A stretch of DNA of 64,000 nt from Sarcocystis neurona (lineage: Eukaryota > Apicomplexa > Conoidasida > Eucoccidiorida > Sarcocystidae), in contig KL647294.1 in NCBI GenBank assembly GCA_000727475.1, positions 267,758 to 331,757 of the forward strand, written 5' to 3'. Under the pieces are notes generated by a model. The model was not told the DNA's origin and ran no database searches. It saw only the letters and a program-made list of their open reading frames with translations. Below, one piece after another: positions 10,701 through 20,900 of the stretch. Every line of letters begins with the position of its first letter. The stretch's first letter is position 1. A program made the position numbers and the translations under genes.

Positions 10701-12421
10701 GATATTGACCCCCTATTTTCTCTCTCTTGTCTCGTCTCGTCTCCCCCCTCTTCGCCCCTACTTTCTCTCGTCTCGTCTCTCTCTTCCTCTCCGTTTCCCT
10801 TTTCTCCGTGTCCGTTGTTCTCCCCCTTTTTTTCTTTTTCTCCCCATCTTCCCCTTTCTGTCTTTCTGTTCCCCTCTCCCTCTTTGTCTCTCTGTGTGCG
10901 TGACTACTCGTCGTACACATTCACTACAGACGTCGAGACGCTTAACTGAAAAAGGAGGTCAAAGAAGTGTGAGCAGCGTCTCCTCACTGGAACGTCTCGT
11001 CTCTCTCTGTCCCGATTTCTCTTCTTTTCCCTACGCTGCATGCACCCGGAGTAGACAAATATCTCCGCGCACCCACACACACACACAGACACAGATGGAG
11101 GGGTCGGTCAAACTCGAGAAAAAGAGGCAAAACGGTCACAAGCCTTCTCCAACAGAAACAAAACATCCTAAAAAATACCCCTAAATTTATGTATATGCAT
11201 GTGTACACACGGATCTGTATCTTCTTCTCTCAAAACGTATATACGCACACATACATATATATATATATATATGTCTTACACGTCTCGACATTTTGATACA
11301 CGTCTGTCTGTAAATGTGTATTTGTGTCCATATATTTACGCCCTTCTCTCCCCATAGATATACATATATATATATCTACGTTTCTACATACATATATATA
11401 TATGCACACGTGTGCAGATATGTATATACATATGTATATATATAAATGTAGGTGTCGAGATCTTCATACATGTCCGTCTGTGAACTTTTCTGTTGTGCCT
11501 ACATACCCTCCTTCTCTCCGTCTCTCTGTCTCACTTTCTCTCTCTCTATATATATATATACACATGTATCTGCGTCTATTTATATATATATATATCTATA
11601 TATGTGTGTGTAATTCTGTAGGTATGTCTCTGTGAGCTGCAGTTAATTTTTTTTTAGTTTTTGCATGCGCAGAAATGAAGTTGATCTGGACGACGACGTA
11701 CGGAGTGGAATGCTGCCACCGCTGCGGGCCCGCTGGCCCTTCATGCCCCTGCCACAAGAGCCTCCATGGCCGCTGGAGTCTCCCCGTCCCTTCCGTTTTC
11801 TTTTCTTTTTCTTCGTCTGCACCAGGTTGCAGAAGTCGAAAAAGTACTCCCCGCTTCGTCTTCCCTCGCCCAGCTCCTCGAACTGCAGCAGCCCAACAGG
11901 AACGAGACAATGAGCACCTTGACGCAGCAGCAAGACTCGACACGCCGTAGCAGCAGCACCAGCAGGAGGCGCAGCAACAGCAGGAGGAGGCGCAGCAACA
12001 GCAGGAGGAGGCGCAGCAACAGCGGGCGGAGCAACAGCAGCAGGACGCGCAGCAACAGCCGCAGGACGCGCAGGAACAGCAGCTGGAGGCGCAGCAAGAG
12101 CAGCAGCAGGACAGAAGTCGGCGAAGAAGGACGAGAAAGAGGAGCAGCAGCTACGGCACCCCACCGCAAAGCAGACGCAGCGACACTCGGCAGACCCGCT
12201 AACCGAGAAGGGGAAGAAGAAGAGCGCGAGGACCGTACGAGGCCAAACGAGAAGTAGTCGGAGAAGAACACGAAAAGACAGGAGAACGAAACGGAAGAAA
12301 AGGAAGGAACGGAGGCAAACAGACGCAGGAAGCGTAAATAAACGAAATCGAGCAGCAGAACAGAGGGGGGAGCACGTGCCAGTCGTCGCCCTACACTATC
12401 CAGGGAAGGAGGACCCAACAC
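7799..12421 (-). CDS. uL15: Organellar (bacterial-type) ribosomal protein uL15, at least four exons
   Basis: uL15 is a large-subunit protein that contacts 23S-type rRNA. Visible exons are: one ending at 11702; 9445-9228; 7972-7898; and 7828-7799 with the stop. The first carries KRKGRGDSSGHGG and SCGRGMKGQRARSGGSIP, which is the uL15 glycine-rich rRNA-binding region. Joining CTCC at 11702 to GG at 9445 gives RFEGGQTPLYRKLPK, the hallmark of bacterial-type uL15. Exon 3 continues with ITG then VTLRVSNLTVK, the usual next strand. Phases match at every junction. Introns are 2,256, 1,255 and 69 bases. The 5' end is unsure: the uL15 frame stays open upstream without an ATG, and the ATG at 12421 is in another frame, so a further splice is likely. 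The predicted end (GSEVCLKTL) is shorter than usual for the family. Mitochondrion or apicoplast cannot be decided. Confidence 0.8.
8771..9174. repeat. CAG/GCA-rich block inside uL15 intron 2
   Basis: Dense imperfect CAG repeat keeps both strands open, giving ORFs of 136 codons on plus and 246 codons on minus. The preferred uL15 model splices across it, from the donor at 9227 to the acceptor ending at 7973. An alternative acceptor at 9175 (CTTCATCTGCAG) would join it in frame, but that would give a Cys/Leu/Arg-rich stretch unlike uL15. It is therefore called intronic repeat, with that alternative noted. Confidence 0.55.
10719..10903. repeat. Pyrimidine-rich tract of about 185 bases
   Basis: The plus strand is almost only C and T with scattered G, including TCTCGTCTCGTCT repeats and long C and T runs. 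It lies inside uL15 intron 1. On the gene's own strand it is purine-rich, so it is not that intron's polypyrimidine tract. Confidence 0.75.
11968..12030. repeat. Three 21-bp units coding a 7-residue repeat
   Basis: Three direct copies of a 21-base unit beginning GGCGCAGCAACAGC, the third slightly changed. On the minus strand they encode PPAVAAP-type heptads in the N-terminal extension of the uL15 exon. Related imperfect units extend on both sides. Confidence 0.8.
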
Positions 12422-13083
12422 CGATATATATATATATATAACGCTATAAAAGCGACTGCATGCGTGCGCCTATCTGATACATATATATATACAGATAGAT
12501 AGATAGAGAAATGTAGGTTTCTCTCTGTACACACGGATGCATTATAGACATACGAGATATGAGAAAGCATTCCCGATTAACATTTATCCGTATATATAGA
12601 TACACTACAGAGACCTACATATCCATCTACACATATTGCCTGCATATGCATTCATCTATTACAGGTACATACAGATATGAAACATATATAGTTATACGTA
12701 TTAGACACCCACATACATATACATATATATATACGTATATGTACGTGTTTTGCAGAGACATCTACGGCAAATATATCTGTTTATCTCTCTCTCTACGTAT
12801 ACACATATATATAAATACATCGGTGTGTGTATTACAGATCGATCTATCTATCCGGCTATGTATCTACGTGTCTACGTGTGTATTCGTCTATGTGTTTATT
12901 TATGTATCTTTATATATATATATCTGCGTGTGTACTACAGATCGATCTATCTACGTGTCTCCGTCTCTACATATATATATATATATATACATATATATAT
13001 GTACACGTATATATACACCTGTCCGTGTATTACAGATGTGTTTCTCTATCTATTTATCTTCTCTCTCTCTCTTCCTCCATCCG

Positions 13084-13119
<36 letters not shown>

Positions 13120-13345
13120 CGTATATATGTACATGTATTACAGATATATCTGCCTCCCTATATATATATACATACGTATATACGTACGTATATATGTACG
13201 TGTGTTACAGATATATCTGCCTGCTTCTCTCCCTCTCTCTCTCTGTATATATATATATATATACACATACTACCTCTCTCTCTACATATACACATATATA
13301 TATATGACCTCTCCCCCTCTCTCTCTCTGTATATATATATGTAAA
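12422..13345. repeat. Higher-order array of TGTATTACAGAT cores, CT tracts and (TA)n
   Basis: The motif (A/T)TACAG preceded by TGT and followed by AT starts near 12831, 12934, 13029, 13137 and 13205, spaced 103, 95, 108 and 67 bases. The copies are separated by CTCTCT or CTAT tracts and (TA)n. The array fills the gap between the uL15 5' end and the gene at 13.4-15.2 kb. ORFs here are Ile/Tyr/Ser/Leu artefacts. Confidence 0.75.
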
Positions 13346-13392
13346 ACACGAATCACATGTATTCACAGACGTGCCACTTTGATATTTTGTTG

Positions 13393-15233
13393 TTATTGCT
13401 GCAATGTGCAAGTCGAGCGCAACAGACCCTGTCTTCTGTTGCTCCTTTTGCTTCTTTTTTTTGTGCTTTTCCTTTTCTTCCTTCTCTGAGAGGCTGCATG
13501 CGTCGGGCCAGGTGTACGTACAGTCCACGAGTAGCTCTCCTGCAGCTCTGCAACTCTCTTCTTCTTGGTTGACCACCAGCGAGAAAACGCCTGTCGTTCT
13601 TCGCGCCGTTGCCGCGCCTCTTCCTCCGCTGTCAGAAAAACTTCTTCTTCTTCCTTCTCCTCTTCCTCATCTCGCTTCTGTTCCTCGCCGTCTCTTCCGT
13701 TTTCTCCTTCTTCGACACTGCCGCTGCTCCGGTCGTTGCTGCCCGAAAAAAAGTCTGGCACCTTGCTGCTCTTCTCGCTGCTGCTGCTGTTGCTGCTGTT
13801 GCACTTGCTGCTCGTTGCCGCCGCCTTCTTGCTGCCGTCCCTTCTGTCTCTGCTACTGTCCCTGCTCTCGCTGCTGCTGTCCCTGCTGTTCCTGCTGCTG
13901 TCGCTGCTGCCGCTGCTGCTGTCCCTGCTGGTTCCCTCGCAGGTGCCGCTGCTGTTGCCATCTCCCCTGCAGCTGCGCCCCTCGCGCGGCTCCTGCACCG
14001 TCTTCGGGGAGGCACGGCTGCTGCTGCTGCTGTCGTCATCGCTCCGGAGCCGCTTCTCTGGTGATCGAACGTAGAACGCCGAGGCCCAGCACTTTGGGGA
14101 GCTCAAGTTCCACACCAGTTCTTCATATATTTTCTCGCCTCCTTCTTCTCTTCCTTCTTCTCCTTCTCTCTCTCCGGCTGCTGATGTTGGGTCCGCCGGC
14201 AAGTACGCGTCCCTTCCTGCAGCAGGGTAGGGCGCTCGCAGTAAGCGCTCGAGCTGGCGCTGTCGCTCACGTGTTCGATTCAGAACTTCTCTGCTATCCG
14301 CATTTCCACGACTTTCCTCGCCCATCCAGCCGTCTGCTGCCTCTCCAGACAAAGCATCTGCAGGTGCTTCAGCGGAAGTTGCAGCTCCCGCTTCAAAGGA
14401 AGCTGCTGCTGCTGCAGAAGAAGAGAAACCTGCTGCTGCCACTGCAGGAGAAGCTGCTGTCGCCGCTTCAGAGGGAGCTGCAGCTGCTTCTTCTTTTTCT
14501 TCAGGTGTGCCTGCTGCTGCTTCAGCTGGCGGTGTTGCTACCTTAGATGGAGCTGCCGCAGCTCCTGCCGAGTTAGCAGGATCGTTGAAAGCCTCGCGAG
14601 TAGCAGCAGCAGGAGACACGGAAGCAGTACCACGAGCGTCAGGTTGCTGACGATGAAGAGACGCAGGAGCAGCAGCAGGAGGAGAAGAGCAGGCAGTCCC
14701 GGGGAGAGGAGGAAGCGCCGCAACGGCCGGTGCGACAGCAGAGGAAACAGCAGCGGCGGCATCAAATGGAGGACCGTGAGCAGGGTGGCAAGGAGCCGGA
14801 GCAGTGGCTCCTCGGGGGGATTGCTGAGGAGCAGCCTTAGCAGCCGCATGGGGAGAAGAAGCATCAGACGACGAGCTTCTTCTCTGGTTCGTTCTTCTGT
14901 AAAATGGCGCGACGTTGTATCTGCAAAGTGGGGAAGACCAAGCTTTGTTGGGGGGAGAGGGAGGCGGAACGAATGGTGCCGCGTCTCCCCGTCGCAGGGA
15001 ATGATCGACGAGCGAAGAGGCAGCTTCTGCTGCTGCTGCTGCTATGGAGGGGGCATCACATGCGGCAGGAGAAGAGGAAGAGGAAGCGGAGAAGTACGAG
15101 GAGGAAGACCGAGAAGAAGAAGACGAAGAAGAAGGCGAAGAAGAGGAGGACGACGAAGAAGGTGCTGCAGCACGTGGAGGGGGCTCTCGAGACACCAGGG
15201 GGTTGTCCAGCGTGTAGTCAATCGCAGGCAGGC
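13393..15233 (-). CDS. Ser/Ala-rich hypothetical protein, main exon
   Basis: An open minus-strand frame with a probable 3' splice site (GCTGCTGCTGCAG) just before 15233, after which LPAIDYTLDNPLVSREPPP begins. Upstream in-frame sequence to 15621 is TA-repeat translation and is excluded. The protein is rich in Ser and Ala runs. More ordinary segments are EKIYEELVWNLSSPKCWASA, FYVRSPEKRLRSDDD and EEARQRREERQAFSRWWS. Between them is an Arg-Asp-Ser stretch resembling an RS domain, then an acidic Glu block. A donor-like GTACGTAC follows SYSWT (exon end about 13522). Either the protein continues in an unseen exon or it reads on to the stop at 13393 with a Lys/Arg-rich tail. Upstream exons may lie near 16-17.4 kb. 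No family is recognised. Confidence 0.5.
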
Positions 15234-15570
15234 CTGCAGCAGCAGCGGCGGCAGCACACGAGCAGCAGAGACACAAATCGGAGAAGACGAACACGAAGAC
15301 GATAAAGAAGAAAGGAAGAAATGGCAAGAGGCGGAGGCACACGCGGCAGGAGGGAACGGCCGGCGGGATGTCGCGCGCGCGCGCGATGAGCAGCGAGGGC
15401 TCACAAGAAAACACAGCACTTCTTTCCGGTGTACGTACACCGCAGATTTCCTCTTCTTCTTTTTGCGGCCCTGCTGCGGTGTCGGGCTTTTCGACACTTG
15501 CCAGAAATTCAGAAAACAATTCCCAGACGTATAGACACATGTACGCGGAGGCGCAGCAAGCGTCAGCGTG

Positions 15571-15880
15571 TGTACAACCAAACTCATACAGAGACAGATG
15601 CACACGTGTACATATACGCATTTACATATATGTATATATATTTCTATATACATGCCCACATATATATACGCGTGTAAAGCCAAGCCCATGTAGATACACG
15701 TGCACACGTGCATATATATATATATATGTGTATGTGTGCACATACATATACGTGTGTACAGCCAAGTTCATACAGAGACACATACACACGTGTACATATA
15801 TACACATACATATACACATATATGTATATATCTATATATATGCACCAATATACACGTGTGTGTACGTGCAGACTTCGACA
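15571..15880. repeat. Array of TGTACAGCCAAG-type cores with TA/CA repeats
   Basis: A core like GTGTACAACCAAACTCATAC, followed by a CACACGTGTACATATA segment and TA/CA repeat, starts near 15571, 15673 and 15755. The three diverged copies sit just upstream (on minus) of the 13.4-15.2 kb exon. Confidence 0.7.
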
Positions 15881-15989
15881 GAAAGATATATAGATTTTCG
15901 TGTGAAGAAAGATTACCGCCATCAGAGGCTTCTGCGGGGGTCAGAAGGCTGCGTATTAACAGGGAGTCGACGGAGAAAGAGAGAGATAC

Positions 15990-16200
15990 ATGGAGAAACT
16001 TGAGAGACAGTTGAGTTTCCGCTTGACAAAGATGAACACGGCTAGACATGCATCTCGTGGGGAGAAAACCTGGCTAGCGGCCATGCAGCAGCTCTGGAAG
16101 TGGCTAGCCACCGCATGCGAGGCAGAAATGTGCCCGCGCGCGCGCGCGACTGCAGCAGTCCTTCTTCCTCTTCGCAGCAAGAGGCGAAGAAGAACCGGCA
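15990..16200 (+). CDS. Weak candidate: short helical N-terminus
   Basis: From the ATG at 15990 the frame reads MEKLERQLSFRLTKM and then EKTWLAAMQQLWKWLATACE, which looks like ordinary amphipathic helix rather than repeat translation. After about 16200 the frame turns into Cys/Arg-rich CTG-repeat sequence. No family, splice site or partner exon is evident, and the minus strand is also open here. Confidence 0.2.
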
Positions 16201-17393
16201 GCAGCTGCCGAGAAGTCCACGCCACGTGTATTTGCTGTATATATGTGTCTGTGTATAGGAGCTGTTTTCGCTTCACCCCGTGCTGCTCCAATCGCTGTGT
16301 TTCTGCTACCGCTGCTCCTCCGCGTTCTTTTCGAGCCTCGCCCCCCACGCGCAGCTCTAGAAGTGAAGAGAAACTCTTTAAGTATATGTGCTTTTTCTTC
16401 GCATGCTGTGTCGACACTCTGCCTCGCTGCTGTCAAGATGGTGCTGCTGCTGTTGGGAAGGTGGTGCTGGTCTTGAGATGGTGCCGCTGCTGTCGAGATG
16501 GTGCTGCTGCTGTTGAGATGGTGCTGTTGGGATGGTGCTGCTGCTGTCGAGCTGGTGCTGCTGCTGCTGGGGCTACGCTGCTGTTGAGACTGGCCTGCTT
16601 CTGGGGAGACTGCCGCTGCTGTCCAGATGTTGTGGTGCTGCTGGGGAGACTCTGTTTTTGTTGTTGCGTCTGTGCGTACTCCTGTGTCGCTTTGCTCCCG
16701 GCCTGTCGCTCTGCTGCTGGTCTGCTGCCGATGCTGCAGCTGCTGCTGTCGAGAGACAGTGTTGCTGCCGTTCCTGCAGGCGAGCCGTCGCGGCACCCAT
16801 CTGCCAGCTGCTGCTGCTGTTTGACTTTTGCTTCGGTTGCCGCTGCTGTCTCGCCGCTGCCACGGGTCTGGTGCGTCTGCTGCTGTTCTGCTCCCCTGTC
16901 CTTGCTGCTGCCGCAAAAAAGTGACCCTGCTGCTGCTATTCTTCAAGCCACGTGCTGATGCTGGTGAAGCAGCTCTGCTGTCGCTGCCTACACTCCTCCT
17001 AGTCCCCTCTGGGGCTGCCGCAGCAGCGGCTCTGTGCCTCTTTCTGGTGTCTCCGCTCCTGCTGCTGTACGCTTCTGGTTGCTGTTGGTGCTGCTGCCCC
17101 CGCTGTTGCTGCTGCTGTTCCTGCTGCGTCTGCTGCTGCTGTTGGTCCTGCACCAGCCGCCGTGTGGCTGCTTCTGTGCCGTGGGGCGGTTGGGAAGTGT
17201 GGATACGGACCTACCTTCTCTTCGGTCTCTCTCCTGCAGGAGCAGCATGAACAGCAAATGATACGGCCGCTGCAGCAGCCTTAATTCTCTTCGTAAAGGA
17301 ATCAGCCGGTGCATGCGTTCGTCAAAGCTGCTGCTGTGGTCGTGTTCCACAACATATATGCGCGCCAGCACCTTCTGTGAAAGCACCAGCATC
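16104..17393 (-). CDS. Candidate exons of a Gln/Ser-rich hypothetical protein
   Basis: A 179-base candidate exon at 17393-17215 has a good acceptor (GCTGCTGCAG) and donor (AAG then GTAGGTCC). It encodes ordinary sequence including DERMHRLIPLRRELRLL and PYHLLFMLLLQERDRR. Farther downstream on the same strand, 17153-16104 is an open Gln/Ser-rich frame that ends with less repetitive sequence (DTACEEKAHILKEFLFTSR, KTAPIHRHIYTANTRG). Linking them is inference. They might instead be upstream exons of the gene at 13.4-15.2 kb. No domain is recognised. Confidence 0.35.
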
Positions 17394-17931
17394 CTGCAGC
17401 AGCAAAGACGAGAGCAACACCAGACGGACCCGCAGGCGAAGTCCTCGTGCCGCACGCGAAGCAGCAGGAGCAGCAGCTCCAAGCAAGGAGGCAGGAGGAG
17501 CCGAGACGCAGCAGCTGAAGCACGGCGAGGGAGAGAAATCGAAAGAGTCAAAATGCGTGGCAGCAGCAGCATCAGCAGCACAGGAAGCAGGAACAGCAAA
17601 GCAACAACCCCTTGCAACAGCAGCCGTAGCAGCTGCAGAAGGCAGAAACAGCAGCCGCAACTGCAGCAGGCATACCAGCTACACCAGAGCAGTCGAAGAA
17701 GCAGCAGTACAAATCCTAACAGTCGAACAGCAATAGCAGCAGCAGCAGGAGCAGCCACTGCGCAGCGGCAGAAGCAGCACAGGAGCCATCCACGCAGCAG
17801 CAGCACGTGGGAGGAGACAAAGTGCCGCAGAAGCAACAGCAGGAGCGGAAAAAGAAGTGGCATCAGCAGCAAGGGAACGCGAGAAAACAGCAGGAGAACA
17901 CAGAAAGAAGAGCAGGCGGCCGTAGCTGCCT

Positions 17932-20900
17932 CTACCTGGCATTTAGTCTTCGCGCCTCAGCGCCAAGATCAACCGCTGCTTTGTAGTACTGGCGCACTTC
18001 TTCTTCACTCATTGCCAGCAGCTCGTCCGGAGTTTTGGTGTCTCCCCCTTCTTTTTCCCGCTGCTGCAGTTTCTCCGCCTGCTGTTCGGCGTGCTGCTGC
18101 TCCACTGTCGGTGGCTCGGTAGGAGAAGAAAGGGCAGGCTCGGTGGCACTTGCAAGGAAGTCCAGCAGCAGCTCGCCCTTGCGTCGCGCTTCTCTCCGCC
18201 TATAAGACGCCTCTGGATTTCTCTCCCACTGATGCAGGAAGCGGTTCTCCGTTGCTGCAGCAGACGGTTGACGAATCGAGCCTGCCGTCCCGTCGTCGGT
18301 GCTTCTCCCGTTCGCTACACCTGCTGCTGCTGCCCCACCGGCAACAGCTGCTGCTTTCCTTTCCTGCTGTGGCTGCAGGACCACGCCACCTGCTGCAGTC
18401 CTGCGCACGGCTTCTGCAAGGGCTGCGCGAGTCGCGCCTTCGCGTTGAAGAAATAGTTCGAACAGGGGACTGCTCCCGCTGCTCTTCTTTTTGTTGTGTC
18501 TCTGCTGCTGCTTCTTCTTCAAAAGCCACCCCTCGATCCTTACCAGATCCAGCGTCGCTCGCTGCTTTGCTGCGTGCATCCGTTCTAGAGTGGCCGCTGC
18601 TGCAGCCGCCAGCTGCTGCTGCTTCTGCTGCTGCCGCACGTCTCTCTCTTCCTCCTGCTGCTGCTCTTCTTCTGCGGGCGCGCCTCGTCCTTCTCCTCCT
18701 CCTGCTCCTCCTTCTTGCCCACCACTCTGCGGCTGTGGGGGAGACCCCCCCTCCTTCTGCTCTGGCTGCTGCAGCGTCTGCTGCTGCCTGTTCTCTCGCG
18801 CTTCTCCCGGTTGCTGCTGCCGCTGCTGGATGACGAACTCTCCCGCCTCTTCTTCTCCGCAGGGGGGAACTTCTCGGCGCTGCGTCTTCCGCCTTATCCT
18901 TTCCCTCTTCACCTCGTCTTCTGCTGTTGCTGCTTCTTGCAGCTGCTCACTCTGCAAGGTGCCCCCCCCTCCTTCTCCCTGTTGCAGCAGCGTCTGCTGC
19001 ACCAGCAAGTGACGCTCCCGCTCCTGTTGCTGTTCCTGCTGCCGCCCATCCTCCAGCCGTCCCCGCTTTCCTTGCTGCGCACGGCGGTCCCTTCTTCCCT
19101 GCTTCTCTTCCTCTTTCTCTTCTTCTTCCCTGTCCCCTTGCTGTTGCACCGGCTTCCCCTCCCGGTCAGGCTGCTGCTGGTGAGCCGGCTTCCCCTGGTT
19201 CTGCTGCGCCGTTGCTTTTTTGATAACGCGTCGCAGCAGGCGCATGCGGTGTCGGGCAGCAGCCGAAGTAAAGAGGGGATGAAGGATGAGGTGTTTGTTT
19301 TTTGCCAGGGGCTCGTGCATCAGCAGCGGGTCATGTGCGTGCCCAAAGAGCAGCACTTGCTGGTGTCGGGCAGATATTTTCTCTTGAATAAGTTTCCTCA
19401 GCTGAAAGTGTCGCTGGCGCATGCAAAGTCTCGCCGCCTTCTGCTGCCGGTACTGCACAGCAGCCGCAGAGACGGGTGGAGGCAGCAGCCCGACCAGCTG
19501 CAGGAAAAGTGCTGCCGAAGGAAACTGGGCAGATAGAATCTCTTGACGACCGAACCGCTGCTTGAACGCATGTGTTGCCGAAGAAAGCAAGGAAGCTGAA
19601 GAAAGAGAAGACGAAGCAGACAGAAGAGAAGGAGAAGCGAGAGAAGACGAAGCAGCAGAAACGAATGGAGAACGAAGAGTCGTGGAAGAGTGTGGGGTGG
19701 AAAAGTTAGAGGACGCGAAAGAAGAAGAAAGTGGAGAAGGAGACAGTAAAGCTGCTGCTTCTGCTGCTAAACTTTCTGCTTCTTCTTGCTCAAGAACAGC
19801 TTCTAAATCGACGCTGTTGTCCTCCTCAGATACCTGCGGCTGTCCCAGAAGTTGCTGCTGCTGCTCCTGCGCATGGCCAGTCTTCGCCTCTCCGCGCTTG
19901 TGCGGCCGCTGGGGGGTTGTCGGCGCTGTTGCGCCGAAGAACTCGCGAGCAGCAGCAGCAGAGAGACTTGCGTATTCGATCTGCTGCCGCCGGGCGGAGA
20001 AGACAGTGGCAGCAGGAGGCAAGTCTGCCGCGCCCATCAATCGCCGAAAAGCGAAGGGCAGCAGCAGCTTCTTCAGTGCAGACGAAGACCCGTTCGTATC
20101 CCCCTCTCCGGCATCTCCGCCTCCACCTTCGCCAGCTGCTTCGTTTCTCGCTGCGTCTCCTTGAACTGCTGCTGCTGGATTTGCGCCTTTCTCTCCTCCT
20201 GTGGCTGCTTCTTCTGCCACTTTTTCCTGGGCTGCTGCTGCTTCTTCGGCGAGGACAACCTCTGCTGCTGCTTCGGTGGCCCCTGCTGCTGCTGTCTCGG
20301 CTCCCGCCGGCCCAGCTCTTGTTGTCGCTTGTGGTGCAGCTCCGTCCCCGTCTGCTCCGGCGCATGTGTTTTCTTCTGCTGCTGCTGTTGCTTGCGAGAG
20401 AGCTATCTCATGCTCTCTGGCTCCAGCTGCTAATACTTCCCTTCCTGGCGCTGGCGTTCCTCCCTCACCTGCTGCTCCTCCTCCCTGTCTCTGTGCCGCT
20501 GTCGACCCACCTCCTGTTCCTCCGTCTTCCCTCTCTCGCCCTGTCCATCCTGCCGCAGGTGTTTCTCTGGCTGCTGCTGCTGCTGCAGCAACAGGACGCT
20601 TCTTCTTTGCTGTTGCTTCTGCTGGAGTCCTGCGGGCCGGCATCACGTCTGCCCTTCTTTCGGCAGCTGCCGCTGCTGTTCGGCCTGGCACTCTTCCGCT
20701 GTCGGTATCTGCCTCTGCTGCTGCTTCTTCTCGCCTCTGCCGATCTTCTCTTCCCTTTGCTGTTACGCCGTCTCCGTCGGGACCCTCCTCTGCCTTTCCT
20801 GCTGCTAGCAAGTCCGCTGTTGTTTCTCCCTCGGCCGCTGCTGCTGCTCCTGCTGCCGCTGCTGCTTGCCCTATCCTCCGTCTCCTCCTTCTCCTTCCTG

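Noticed and set aside
13404..14546. 380-codon Cys/Leu/Ser-rich plus ORF
   Set aside because: Antisense to the Ser/Ala-rich minus exon; it consists of CTG and CTTCTT repeat translation with no ordinary segment.
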